This document shows positions 15,210 to 23,840 of a stretch of DNA of 64,000 bases, one piece after another (within the stretch, counting starts at the first letter, position 1; each line of letters opens with the position of its first letter). The stretch comes from CAVPDE01 sp964580575. GTDB lineage: Bacteria; Desulfobacterota; DSM-4660; Desulfatiglandales; HGW-15. The notes below the pieces were generated by a model. The model was not told where the DNA came from. It worked only from the letters and a program-made list of their open reading frames with translations, and made no database searches. The position numbers and the translations under genes are program-made. The stretch is from assembly GCA_964580575.1 (NCBI GenBank), contig CAZOLJ010000003.1:1-64000 (forward strand), read 5' to 3'.

Positions 15210-17852
15210 ATGGAATCAAGGCCTGCCTCCCAAGCTGCAAGTGCACCACCTAAGAGCGCTGCAGTTCCTTTTAGAAGAGAAAAAAAAGCGCGGCGTGGTG
15301 TTCTTATTGCCGACGCGATCGCCGACCGCACCATCACGATCGGTGGTATCCTGGTGATCGTGGCGGTCCTGGGGATCCTGGTGTTTCTGGTAGAAGAAAC
15401 GCTTCCTCTTTTTAGAAGCGGCACCACGACCGCCACTCACACCTATTCGCTGGAAAGACCGGCAGACGACGTGATAGGGGCAAGTGTTGACGACTACAAA
15501 ACTCTTGCCTTTCTCTTGACCAAGGAAGGCAAAGGCCGCCTGTTTCATGCCAGAACAGGTTTGCCGCTGCAGAAGTCGGCGCTGGACTTCGAAGGCAGGA
15601 TATTGACCGTTCTGGCGACCACTCCGGACCGAAAATACTTGGTCTTCGGCTTCTCGGACGGAAGTGTGCGATTCGGATCTCTGGAGTTCAGCACGGAGAT
15701 CCTTCCCCCTGAGAAGCTCCCCCAGGGGCTGACCAAGGTGGATGAGCAGGACAGCACGGATGGATCCAGTGTTTACAGCAAAATACCGGGAAATCAGTTC
15801 AGGAAAGTCTCTTTTTCCCTCACTCTGGACAAGGAGTTCATCCCGGCCTCCGAAAGCGGCAAGCCTCTGGTGGCCCTGGCCTATCACGTGAGCGGCCAGG
15901 CCGAGCGGCAGGCCCGAGCGTTTGTTGCCCTGGACCAGGACGGGATTCCTTCCCTGAATCTGGTCACCTCCAAGATCAACCTGCTCACGGCCGAAAGAAG
16001 AGCTCAGGTCAGCCGGATCCAGCTCCCTCCCTTGCCCCAGGGTGTCAAGCCCCAATCCATTCTCCTGACGGAAAAAGCGGATCAGGTCATGGTGGCTGAC
16101 AAGTCAGGAACGGTCTATCGCTACAACACCGCGGACTTCAACAACCCGGTTCTGGCTGAGACGGTCCGCCTCGTTCCGGATTCCTCCACGCTCACCGCCT
16201 TGGGTTTTCTTTTCGGTGGCCAGTCCCTTGTGGTGGGCGGCTCGGACGGCTCCTTGAACGTCTTCTTCCTGCTCAAGAAAGAGGGCGCCGCCACCAAAGA
16301 CGGACAGGCCCTCCAGCTCACGAAGAGCTTTGACCGTCTGCCTTCCAGCCCGGTTCTCTTTGAACCCGCCCTCATGGGGAAGAATTTCGCCGTGGCCGAT
16401 GCCAAAGGCAACCTCTTTGTTTTTCACGGGACCAGCCAGAAACTACTGGTTCAATTCCCCGCGGACTCGAAGACTGGAGGCTACCGCACGGTTCTACTGT
16501 TCCCCCGCATGGACGGCCTTCTGGCCCTCCAGGCGGACGGCCGGGTGCGGCTGTGGGAGTTCTCGGTTCCCCATCCTGAAACCACGGTAAGGACCCTTTT
16601 CAGAAAGGTGTGGTACGAGGGGTACCCGGAACCCACCTACACGTGGCAGTCCTCGGCCATGAGCGAGGACTACGAGCCCAAGTTTTCCCTGATCCCCCTG
16701 ATCTTCGGGACCGTCAAGGCCGCGTTCTACTCCCTGCTGTTTGCCATTCCCATTGCCATCCTGGGGGCCATCTACACGTCGGAGTTCGTGAACATCCGGG
16801 TGCGGGCCGTGGTGAAGCCGACTATGGAGATGATGGCCTCCCTGCCGTCGGTGGTGTTGGGATTCGTGGCGGCCTTGGTCATGGCGCCTGTGGTGGAGAC
16901 GTGGATTGCCGCTGTGCTTCTTGTTTTCATGGTGGTGCCGGCCGCCCTTATGATCGCCGCCTACCTGTGGCAAATGATCCCACTTCGAATCGCCCTTCGA
17001 TTTCAGGGCTCCCCAAAGTTTTTCGCCACCGTGCTGGTGGTGATCTGCGCCATTTACGGGGCGGTCAAACTGGGAGATGCGTTTGAGGCCGTGTTTTTCA
17101 GCGGCGATTTCAACGCGTGGGTCAACGGGGATGTGGGAGGCCCTGAACCCATGCTGTTCCTTCTGGCCCTGCCGCTGGCCTTTCTTGTGGTGAGCGTGCT
17201 GGTCTCGAGATGGTACGGTCGTAAACTGGCCCTGGTCATGAAGGGGATGAGCCAGTTCAAAGCGGCGTTGCTTGAGCTGGGGCGATGGGGGGGGACGGTG
17301 CTGCTCGCAGCGCTGGGCTCTTTGGCCATCGCCAAGATCCTGGCGCTTCTGGGGGTGGACGTGCGGGGCACCTTTGTGGACACCTATGTTCAGCGCAACA
17401 CGCTCATCGTGGGCTTTGCCATGGGGTTTGCGGTGATCCCCATCATCTACACCATAGCCGAGGACGCACTCAACGCCGTTCCAGAGCACCTGCGCGCGGC
17501 GAGCCTGGGGTGCGGGGCGACGCCGTGGCAGACGGCCATCTACGTGGTTCTTCCCACGGCGATCAGCGGGGTCTTTTCGGCGATCATGATCGGCATGGGC
17601 CGCGCCGTGGGAGAAACCATGATCGTGGTCATGGCCACTGGGAACACGCCGATCATCGACATGAACATCTTCAACGGCCTCAGAGCCCTCTCAGCCACCA
17701 TTGCCGTGGAGCTGCCTGAGGCTGTCAAAAACGGGACCCTGTATCGCATCCTGTTTCTGTCGGGCCTGGTCCTTTTTTCCATGACCTTTGTGATTAACAC
17801 CGTGGCGGAGATCATCCGCCTCAGATTTCGAAAGCGGGCAATGCAGCTATAG
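15210..17852 (+). CDS. pstC: phosphate ABC transporter permease PstC, long form
   Basis: Inner-membrane permease of the Pst phosphate importer. At 880 residues it is nearly three times the length of E. coli PstC. TM1 is at about 44-66 (IGGILVIVAVLGILVFLVE). A hydrophilic insert of about 420 residues follows, with repeated short strands such as 'KYLVFGFSDGSVRFG' and 'SLVVGGSDGSLNVFF' that look like beta-propeller blades. The ABC permease core comes after about residue 490 (FSLIPLIFGTVKAAFYSLL), and the EAA loop is 'EHLRAASLGCGATPWQTAIY'. Such extended PstC proteins are known in several Proteobacteria; the insert's role is unknown. pstA starts 9 nt after the stop. Confidence 0.88.
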   Translation: MESRPASQAASAPPKSAAVPFRREKKARRGVLIADAIADRTITIGGILVIVAVLGILVFLVEETLPLFRSGTTTATHTYSLERPADDVIGASVDDYKTLAFLLTKEGKGRLFHARTGLPLQKSALDFEGRILTVLATTPDRKYLVFGFSDGSVRFGSLEFSTEILPPEKLPQGLTKVDEQDSTDGSSVYSKIPGNQFRKVSFSLTLDKEFIPASESGKPLVALAYHVSGQAERQARAFVALDQDGIPSLNLVTSKINLLTAERRAQVSRIQLPPLPQGVKPQSILLTEKADQVMVADKSGTVYRYNTADFNNPVLAETVRLVPDSSTLTALGFLFGGQSLVVGGSDGSLNVFFLLKKEGAATKDGQALQLTKSFDRLPSSPVLFEPALMGKNFAVADAKGNLFVFHGTSQKLLVQFPADSKTGGYRTVLLFPRMDGLLALQADGRVRLWEFSVPHPETTVRTLFRKVWYEGYPEPTYTWQSSAMSEDYEPKFSLIPLIFGTVKAAFYSLLFAIPIAILGAIYTSEFVNIRVRAVVKPTMEMMASLPSVVLGFVAALVMAPVVETWIAAVLLVFMVVPAALMIAAYLWQMIPLRIALRFQGSPKFFATVLVVICAIYGAVKLGDAFEAVFFSGDFNAWVNGDVGGPEPMLFLLALPLAFLVVSVLVSRWYGRKLALVMKGMSQFKAALLELGRWGGTVLLAALGSLAIAKILALLGVDVRGTFVDTYVQRNTLIVGFAMGFAVIPIIYTIAEDALNAVPEHLRAASLGCGATPWQTAIYVVLPTAISGVFSAIMIGMGRAVGETMIVVMATGNTPIIDMNIFNGLRALSATIAVELPEAVKNGTLYRILFLSGLVLFSMTFVINTVAEIIRLRFRKRAMQL

Positions 17853-17861
17853 TGCGGCGTC

Positions 17862-19373
17862 ATGACGATGTCCTTAACACCGACGAAAAGAACCGTAACA
17901 GGCGCAGATCTCTCCTCCAGAGGGGAACCCTATCTGTGGAGCATGGGCGGCGCCCTGGCCCTCGGACTGATCATGATNNNNNNNNNNNNNNNNNNNNNNN
18001 NNNNNNNNNNNNNNNNNNNNNNNNNNNNNNNNNNNNNNNNNNNNNNNNNNNNNNNNNNNNNNNNNNNNNNNNNNNNNGTTTTCTTCATCGAGCGAGTGGA
18101 GTGGGGGCCTTTCATCGGAGCCCTTCAGACTCTAAGGGTGAAGGGAGAAGACCTCCCTGCGGGTTCCTTCACCCTGAACCGACTGGAAGATGAACACAAG
18201 AGAGCAGTGGAGCGGCGCAACAGGATTAGGGCCATTGAGCGGGACGAGATGGGAGGCCTGAACTTCGAGCTCGACCGGATGAGGCTGGCGCTGCGGCGGA
18301 TTGCCCTTGAAAAAGGAAAGGACAGCCCGGAGCACGCGGCTGAAGAGAAGAAGCAGGCTGGCCGGGTGGCGCAGCTGCAAACCCGCTACGGCCTTCTCCA
18401 GAAAGAAGCGGAGTCCATCAAGAGAGAAGACAGCCTCTACAAGGTGGTTCTCAAGGATATTCGAGGCACAGAGAAAACTCTGGCCCTTTCGCAAATCGTT
18501 CGGTTCTATCCGGCCAATGACCTGACCTTTTTCCAGAAGGGGAAAGTTTACGCTTCCCGGTGGATGGAGTTCCTCACGGCGGAGCCCCGGGAGGCCAACA
18601 CGGAAGGGGGGGTTCTTCCGGCCATCTTCGGCACCTTTGTTATGACCGTGCTTTTGGCTGTGGCTGTGGCGCCTTTCGGCATCATGGCCGCCCTTTATCT
18701 TCGGGAGTATGCCAAGCAAGGGCGACTGGTTTCCCTGGTGCGCATTTGCGTCAATAACCTGGCAGGGGTTCCTTCGATTGTGTATGGCGTCTTCGGCCTG
18801 GGTTTCTTTGCTTACATCCTGGGTGGAACCCTTGATCAGTTTTTCTTTCCGGAACGCCTGCCCAATCCCACCTTTGGATCGGGAGGCCTTTTCTGGGCTT
18901 CGCTGACGCTGGCGATGCTCACCGTTCCTGTGGTGATCGTGTCAACGGAAGAGGCGCTGGCTGCGGTGCCCCAGTCCATGAGGGAAGGGTCCTTGGCCTG
19001 CGGAGCCTCGAAGTGGCAGACCATCAAGAACATCGTGCTTCCCAAGGCCATGCCCGGCATCATGACCGGCCTGATTCTGGCCATGGCCAGAGGGGCAGGG
19101 GAAGTCGCTCCCCTCATGCTCGTGGGGGTGGTGAAAATAGCCCCGAGTCTCCCCCTGGACGAGTTCTTCCCTTTTCTTCATTTGGAGCGAAGCTTCATGC
19201 ATCTGGGGTTTCACATTTACGACGTGGGGTTCCAGTCGCGGAACTCCGAGGCCGGCAAGCCCATGGTCTTCGTGACCACCCTGCTGCTGATTTCCTTGGT
19301 GGCGGTCATGAATGCCACGGCCATTTACATCCGCAACCGATTGAAGAGGAAGTATTACGTGGGGCATTTCTGA
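17862..19373 (+). CDS. pstA: phosphate ABC transporter permease PstA (contains assembly gap)
   Basis: Second permease subunit of the Pst importer. It starts at ATG 17862 (MTMSLTPTKRTVTG). TM1 (SMGGALALGLIM) runs straight into the run of 100 N at 17978-18077. Sequence resumes with 'VFFIERVEWGPFIGAL', followed by a charged, probably coiled-coil stretch up to about residue 180. The permease core begins near 'GTFVMTVLLAVAVAPFG', and the EAA loop is 'PQSMREGSLACGASKWQTIKN'. As in other long PstA proteins, a periplasmic domain lies after TM1, and the gap hides part of it. The frame is the same on both sides of the N run, but the true missing length is unknown, so 503 codons is only nominal. Confidence 0.85.
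   Translation: MTMSLTPTKRTVTGADLSSRGEPYLWSMGGALALGLIMXXXXXXXXXXXXXXXXXXXXXXXXXXXXXXXXXXVFFIERVEWGPFIGALQTLRVKGEDLPAGSFTLNRLEDEHKRAVERRNRIRAIERDEMGGLNFELDRMRLALRRIALEKGKDSPEHAAEEKKQAGRVAQLQTRYGLLQKEAESIKREDSLYKVVLKDIRGTEKTLALSQIVRFYPANDLTFFQKGKVYASRWMEFLTAEPREANTEGGVLPAIFGTFVMTVLLAVAVAPFGIMAALYLREYAKQGRLVSLVRICVNNLAGVPSIVYGVFGLGFFAYILGGTLDQFFFPERLPNPTFGSGGLFWASLTLAMLTVPVVIVSTEEALAAVPQSMREGSLACGASKWQTIKNIVLPKAMPGIMTGLILAMARGAGEVAPLMLVGVVKIAPSLPLDEFFPFLHLERSFMHLGFHIYDVGFQSRNSEAGKPMVFVTTLLLISLVAVMNATAIYIRNRLKRKYYVGHF
17978..18077. other. assembly gap, 100 N
   Basis: Exactly 100 undetermined bases, the conventional size for a gap of unknown length. It lies inside pstA just after the first membrane helix. 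Confidence 0.98.
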
Positions 19374-19384
19374 GAGGGTTTTTC

Positions 19385-20206
19385 ATGGAAGCAAAGGCAC
19401 AGGTCGATTTGGACAGCGCGGAAACCGTATACCACCCCAAACCCGGAGGCGGAGGGTCGATCTTGGACATCGATCGCTTCTGTCTCTGGTATGGCCGCGC
19501 GCAAGCCCTTTTCAACAACACTCTCAACATCGAGCGGGGTTTGGTCACCGCCCTGATCGGACCCTCGGGCTGCGGAAAGTCCACCCTGCTGCGGTCCTTG
19601 AATCGCATGAACGACCTCATCGCAGGCCTCAGCATCTCCGGAACCATCGTATTCGAGGGCAAAAACATCTATGATCCGGACGTGGATGTCATCGGGCTTC
19701 GAAAGAGAATGGGCATGGTGTTTCAGAAGCCCAACCCCTTTCCCATGTCCATTGCAGAGAATGTCACCTATCCCCTCAAGGTGGACCATGTCACCGAGCG
19801 CCGTGTGCTGGAAGAAACCCTGGAGCGGGCCCTCAAGAGCGCCGCCCTGTGGGATGAAGTCAAAGACCGTTTGAAGGACAGTGCTCTCGGTCTTTCCGGC
19901 GGACAGCAGCAGCGGCTGTGCATTGCCCGAGCCATTGCAGCGGACCCTGATTTTCTCCTCATGGACGAGCCCTGCTCCGCCCTGGACCCTTTGGCCACCA
20001 CCAAGATCGAGGATTTGATCAACGAGCTCAGGGGCCGCTACACGATCATCATCGTCACCCACAACATGCAGCAGGCGGCCAGGGTTTCGGACAACACGGC
20101 CTTCCTCTATTTGGGAAGGCTCATTGAATATGGAGAGACCAACGCGATCTTCACCCGACCGAGGCTCAAGCAAACAGAAGACTACATTACAGGTCGTTTT
20201 GGATAG
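19385..20206 (+). CDS. pstB: phosphate ABC transporter ATPase PstB
   Basis: Cytoplasmic ATPase that drives phosphate import. It has 273 residues from ATG 19385 (MEAKAQVDLDSAETVY), 11 nt after the pstA stop, behind GAGAGG. Walker A is 'GPSGCGKSTLLRSLNRMND', a wording characteristic of PstB. The Q-loop is 'MVFQKPNPFPMS', the signature 'LSGGQQQRL', Walker B 'FLLMDEPCSALDP' and the switch His 'IVTHNMQQA'. An N-terminal extension of about 25 residues precedes the usual start 'LDIDRFCLWYG'. phoU follows 17 nt downstream. Confidence 0.93.
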   Translation: MEAKAQVDLDSAETVYHPKPGGGGSILDIDRFCLWYGRAQALFNNTLNIERGLVTALIGPSGCGKSTLLRSLNRMNDLIAGLSISGTIVFEGKNIYDPDVDVIGLRKRMGMVFQKPNPFPMSIAENVTYPLKVDHVTERRVLEETLERALKSAALWDEVKDRLKDSALGLSGGQQQRLCIARAIAADPDFLLMDEPCSALDPLATTKIEDLINELRGRYTIIIVTHNMQQAARVSDNTAFLYLGRLIEYGETNAIFTRPRLKQTEDYITGRFG

Positions 20207-20223
20207 GAGAGGAGGGAAAGGCC

Positions 20224-20916
20224 ATGCCCAAACGTCTGCAGAAGGATATTGAGAAGATCAAGAAAATGGTGCTTTCTCTCGGCGCCATGGTGGAAGAACG
20301 GATCCATATGGCCATCAAGGCTATCGAGACCTGGGATGCCGGGCTGGCCGAAGAGATCATCCGCAGGGACTTTGAGATTGATGAGCTGGAGATCGAGGTG
20401 GAAGAGGAATGCCTGAAGATTCTGGCTCTGCACCAGCCTGTAGCGGTGGATCTCCGGTTTCTCATAGCCACCATCAAGATCAACAGCGAGCTGGAACGCG
20501 TCGGTGATGAGGCGGTGAACATCGCCAACCGGGTGCGAAACATCTCAAAACGGAGAAAGCTCGATCTGTCATTCGATTTCACCATCATGGCGGAGAAAGC
20601 CGCGACCATGCTCCGCTTGAGTCTGGATGCTCTGGTGAACCTGGACCGGGATCTGGCCTTCAAGGTGCTCACTCTGGACGATGAAGTGGACCTGATGCAC
20701 CGCGAGATTTACGACAGGATCAAGGAAGTCATGAGCCAGAACCCGGATTATGTGGGCTACCTCATCAACCTCTACACCACGTCCCGGCACCTGGAGCGGG
20801 TTGGCGATCACTCGACCAACATCGCGGAAGAGGTGATTTACCTGATTGAGGGCGAAATCATCCGGCACCGCGTCAAGGAGGAGGCGCTGCGGGCCGGAGA
20901 GCCTGCCAATAAATAG
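20224..20916 (+). CDS. phoU: phosphate transport system regulator PhoU
   Basis: Peripheral protein that links PstB to PhoR and keeps the Pho response off when phosphate is plentiful. It has 230 residues, with ATG 20224 behind GGAGAGGAGGG. It shows two tandem three-helix PhoU repeats: the first with 'ALHQPVAVDLRFLIATIKINSELERVGDEAVNIA' (referred to by codons 76-109) and the second with 'TTSRHLERVGDHSTNIAEEV'. The metal-binding E(D)xxxD signatures are present in both ('RVGDEAVNIA', 'RVGDHSTNIA'). It is the last gene of the pst operon. Confidence 0.92.
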   Translation: MPKRLQKDIEKIKKMVLSLGAMVEERIHMAIKAIETWDAGLAEEIIRRDFEIDELEIEVEEECLKILALHQPVAVDLRFLIATIKINSELERVGDEAVNIANRVRNISKRRKLDLSFDFTIMAEKAATMLRLSLDALVNLDRDLAFKVLTLDDEVDLMHREIYDRIKEVMSQNPDYVGYLINLYTTSRHLERVGDHSTNIAEEVIYLIEGEIIRHRVKEEALRAGEPANK

Positions 20917-20939
20917 TTAAGGATTAATGCCCTTCGCAT

Positions 20940-21090
20940 CTTCGGGCAGTGGAACAAGCCAAAATCCGAAATCCGGAGCACGAAATCCGAAACAAACTCC
21001 AATGATCCAAATTCGAATGATCAAAGTCCTTGTGTTCCCTGGTTTAGGTTTCGGACATTGGAGTATTTGTATTTTGAATTTGTACCGAAG
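20940..21090. repeat. AT-rich low-complexity repeat tract
   Basis: The tract is made of short imperfect reiterations such as aatccgaaatccgg, cgaaatccgaaac and caaattcgaatgatc, continuing to attggagtatttgtattttg. Such tracts occur as scattered filler in Desulfobacterota genomes. This one abuts a truncated membrane-protein gene and reads as a scar. Confidence 0.45.
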
Positions 21091-21302
21091 GGGAGATAGC
21101 CCGCATACCCCAGCACCGGCATCTCGAAGAGGTGAAACCGCTGGACAAAAGGGACAGGGTAGATCCATTTGGCCAGGCTGTAGGCGATGAACGCAATCGC
21201 TGAAAAGGGAGCGTGTTCGACGTAATAGGTGCGGGGAGGGAATTCAAAGTAGCGAGATAGGGGCGCTTGAGCCAGTTTAAGGGATATCTCTGCAGCGGGC
21301 AA
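21065..21302 (-). pseudogene. truncated membrane-protein fragment
   Basis: The minus-strand frame from ATG 21302 encodes a patch 'SLAKWIYPVPFVQRFHLFEM' followed by 'PVLGYAGYLPFG'. This resembles the C-terminal half of a family of bacterial multi-pass membrane proteins whose conserved core ends in F-E-M-P-x-L-G-Y-x-G-Y-L-P-F. After PFG the sequence dissolves into the low-complexity tract, so the gene has lost its end and probably its beginning. The family has no function I can name. Confidence 0.35.
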
Positions 21303-21415
21303 AGAAGATCGAAGAACCGGCCCAGGTTTCTATTTTGCTGGAAATCTGAGATTGAATCAGCGAGAATCAGGGCCTACCCATTTCATTCAGAAATCAACGA
21401 GAGCAGGAGAAGGAT

Positions 21416-21592
21416 ATGCCGACGATCATGCCGGAAGGAGAAAGGGTGAGGCAGGCGGTAAAATTCATTTCTGCGGAACGGATGGAGGACGAGAAGAAGT
21501 CCATCCGAAAGCTGATTCAAGAGGCTTCTCTGAGGTTCAATCTATCTCCGAAAGAGGAGCAGGACCTGGTCAACTTTTACAGAGAAAAATGA
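21416..21592 (+). CDS. small conserved-looking helical protein (58 residues)
   Basis: ATG 21416 lies 6 nt after AGGAGAAGG and encodes MPTIMPEGERVRQAVKFISA and on to a stop at 21590. It contains 'IRKLIQEASLRFNLSPKEEQ', predicted largely helical and charged. The strong ribosome site, clean codon use and compact fold suggest a real gene; I associate similar short proteins with Desulfobacterota but cannot assign a function. It ends just before the convergent membrane-protein gene at 21597. Confidence 0.6.
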   Translation: MPTIMPEGERVRQAVKFISAERMEDEKKSIRKLIQEASLRFNLSPKEEQDLVNFYREK

Positions 21593-21596
21593 GGCC

Positions 21597-21833
21597 CTAT
21601 TTGACGTTCAGGCTGTCGGTCTTACTCAAGGCCTGAACCAGGGAGCGGGCCACTCGAATGAGAATCCAGAGAACTGCCAAAATGCACAGACTCCCTGCGA
21701 GCACAGGCATCCATGAGCCTTCCTGTTCCGTGTGCTGAAGTCCCACTGAAATGGAGATCACGCCCAGGAACACCAGATAGCCCGACACCAGGGCGGAGAA
21801 AACCAGAAGAACCCAGAGAAAAGGGTTTTTCAT
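21597..21833 (-). CDS. small two-helix membrane protein
   Basis: The 78-residue product starts MKNPFLWVLLVFSALVSGYL and has a second membrane segment 'WMPVLAGSLCILAVLWILI', joined by a short polar loop, with a basic tail. It lies 3 nt downstream of dnaA on the same strand, so it is probably cotranscribed. No family recognised. Confidence 0.55.
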   Translation of the reverse strand: MKNPFLWVLLVFSALVSGYLVFLGVISISVGLQHTEQEGSWMPVLAGSLCILAVLWILIRVARSLVQALSKTDSLNVK

Positions 21834-21836
21834 AGA

Positions 21837-23183
21837 TCACTTTTTCATTTCTTGGAGTTTGGTGCTGAGAAACTCTATCTGATTTTTGATCCGCTTGTCC
21901 ATCTTCATTTTGTGTTCAATGACCTCTGAGGCGTAGAGGATCGTCGAGTGGTTTCGACTCAGAGACCGGCCGATTTCTTCTACGGTTCTGTCCGTGTTCT
22001 GCCGGCAAAGGTAGACGTAGACGTTTCGTGGGTAGGCGTGGATCTTCTTTCGGGATTTGGAGGAGAGCAAGGCCGGATCGATCTTGAAATACTGACACAC
22101 CATGGCTTTCACGTCTTCCATGGTCAGAAGTTTCTGCGTGGGCAGGTGGCATAGGAGGATTTCTTTTGCCAGGTCCGGGTCTATTCGGGCCTTCATGAGA
22201 TCGGCCTTTGCCTTCAAGCATCGGAGAGCGCTTTCCATCTGGCGAATATCTCCGGTGAGGTCTTTGGCCAGGAGATGAAAGATTTCGTGCGACAGGGCGA
22301 GGCCGTGCTCCGAGGATTTCCTCTCAATGATCTTGACCCGGGTCTCATAGTCCGGTGTGTCCAGAGTGGTGATAATTCCGGAGGTCAGCCTCGAGGCCAG
22401 CTCCTTGGTCAAGTGAGGGATGTCCTTGGGGAAGAGGGAACTCGTGAAAATAATCCTCTTGTGATCATTGGCCAGGGCATCCAGCGTGTATCCCAGTTCA
22501 AGCTGAGTTTTTTCTTTGCCGCTCAGAAAATGGATCTCTTCCAGGAGCAGCACATCGCAGGATCGTCGGTACTTGTTCTTGAATTCGTCGATCCGGTGGT
22601 TCTTGAGGCCAAAGATCATTTCGTTCACAAAGTCTTCGGCGGTGATGTAAATCACTTTAAGCCTAGGGTTGGTTGCCAGAAGCGCGTGGGCCGTGGCCTG
22701 AGAAAGGTGGCTTTTGCCGAGCCCGGTTTTTGCCACGATGAACAGGGAAGAGCATGGAAACTGCCCTTCTAGGGCCAGGGCCTTGGAAGCGGCATAGGCA
22801 AACTCATTGCATCTCCCCACCACGAATCGATCAAAGGTGAAGTCCTGGTTAAGCGCCCTGGGCCCGCCATTTTCATTGCTCGGGATGTTGGGCAGAGTGA
22901 GCTGCCTGGGATCTTCAACAAGAACAGGTGGCGGAGCGGACGAAGGACTCACCACTCTCAGAGCCAGTTTACAATTCTTTTCTCCCATCCGGTCGAGGTT
23001 TTCCTGGAAGAGAGGAATGTAATTCTCCGTGACCCAGTTGAGGGAGAACTTGTTGGGGCATCCCAGCACGAGGGCGTCCTCCCTCTGTTCCAGAAGAGTG
23101 AGAGGATTGATCCACAAGGAGAAGCTTTTCTCCGGAATGACTCCCCTGATCTGGTCTTTGATCTCTTCCCAAATATTCGTCAT
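21837..23183 (-). CDS. dnaA: chromosomal replication initiator DnaA, deltaproteobacterial subtype
   Basis: AAA+ protein that melts the chromosomal origin. It has 448 residues from ATG 23183 (MTNIWEEIKDQIRGVI); the open frame to 23495 is discarded because it has no DnaA character. Domain I covers about 1-85, followed by a short linker and the domain III core 'FTFDRFVVGRCNEFAYAA'. The nucleotide loop is 'AKTGLGKSHLSQA', where the usual G-G-V-G-L-G-K-T is altered, and Walker B is 'DVLLLEEIHFLSGKEKTQ'. The helix-turn-helix is 'RTVEEIGRSLSRNHSTILYA'. The altered loops are typical of a Desulfobacterota DnaA subgroup, so activity is likely. A small membrane-protein gene follows. Confidence 0.85.
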   Translation of the reverse strand: MTNIWEEIKDQIRGVIPEKSFSLWINPLTLLEQREDALVLGCPNKFSLNWVTENYIPLFQENLDRMGEKNCKLALRVVSPSSAPPPVLVEDPRQLTLPNIPSNENGGPRALNQDFTFDRFVVGRCNEFAYAASKALALEGQFPCSSLFIVAKTGLGKSHLSQATAHALLATNPRLKVIYITAEDFVNEMIFGLKNHRIDEFKNKYRRSCDVLLLEEIHFLSGKEKTQLELGYTLDALANDHKRIIFTSSLFPKDIPHLTKELASRLTSGIITTLDTPDYETRVKIIERKSSEHGLALSHEIFHLLAKDLTGDIRQMESALRCLKAKADLMKARIDPDLAKEILLCHLPTQKLLTMEDVKAMVCQYFKIDPALLSSKSRKKIHAYPRNVYVYLCRQNTDRTVEEIGRSLSRNHSTILYASEVIEHKMKMDKRIKNQIEFLSTKLQEMKK

Positions 23184-23840
23184 CGCCGCCCCAGGAATAA
23201 AAAAAGAAAGCATGAATTCACCCGCCTTCGCAGGAAGCCACGGTCTCGTAACTCTGGAGGAATGCGGGTGTCCTCCGAAGCCTTGGCGAAGGAGGACTGG
23301 AGCTTCGGCGGGTTGCGCCGCACCGTAAGTGCCACGGGCTCCTGCCCGCGGGGCTCCACGCAATGCTTCCACGTTCGCGTGTCTTCTATCGAACCCTCCG
23401 GAGGCTGTCAAAGGTAAGGAGTCCGGAGAGCAAGTTAGCCGCGCGGATTTTATCGACGGGATATAAGCGGCTGAAATTGCTGTTTGAAATTTCATGCAGC
23501 CGGTAACTTCAAGCAGAGTGCGAGAAAGAGGGGGACCTGGAATTTGTGTTTGATATCATGAGGTTTGACCTTAATGAGATGAAGTGTATAAACATATCCA
23601 CAAATCTCAATCTTCAATTTTCTCATTCTTACGCTTTTTTTCGTTCGTTTTTGATTCTTCCCATTAGATTTTTTCTTTTATTCCCACCGCACTTTTTACG
23701 AATCCTTATGGAGCAAGAGTCTCCAAGTCGCCAAGGCCTGATCCCATGGAGAAAGAAAAAAATCTCCTTGTTCTGGTCTACCAACGAAGCTATGATTTGT
23801 CTTTACGCTCAGCCATGTTTTCGAGAAGGACGATGGGCAC
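23184..23840. other. divergent dnaA-ddl intergenic region, candidate origin
   Basis: The right half (about 23540-23720) is strongly AT-rich with T-runs, as in a DNA-unwinding element. One near-consensus DnaA box, atatccaca (23594-23602, 8 of 9 bases), is visible; I found no cluster of boxes. The left half is GC-rich and carries a palindrome at 23270-23297. Adjacent dnaA, parS, parA and parB make an origin nearby plausible but not proven. No gene is seen; the open frame at 23546-23935 overlaps ddl out of frame. Confidence 0.4.
23270..23297. repeat. GC-rich palindrome
   Basis: gtcctcc (23270-23276) pairs with ggaggac (23291-23297), with an inner gcc/ggc pairing, in the form gtcctccgaagccttggc then gaaggaggac. 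This wording is a common dispersed hairpin in environmental genomes. One copy occurs here. Confidence 0.45.

Noticed and set aside
23183..23495. N-terminal extension of DnaA
   Set aside because: The 104 extra codons run through the GC-rich palindrome region and bear no similarity to DnaA domain I, which begins at 23183.
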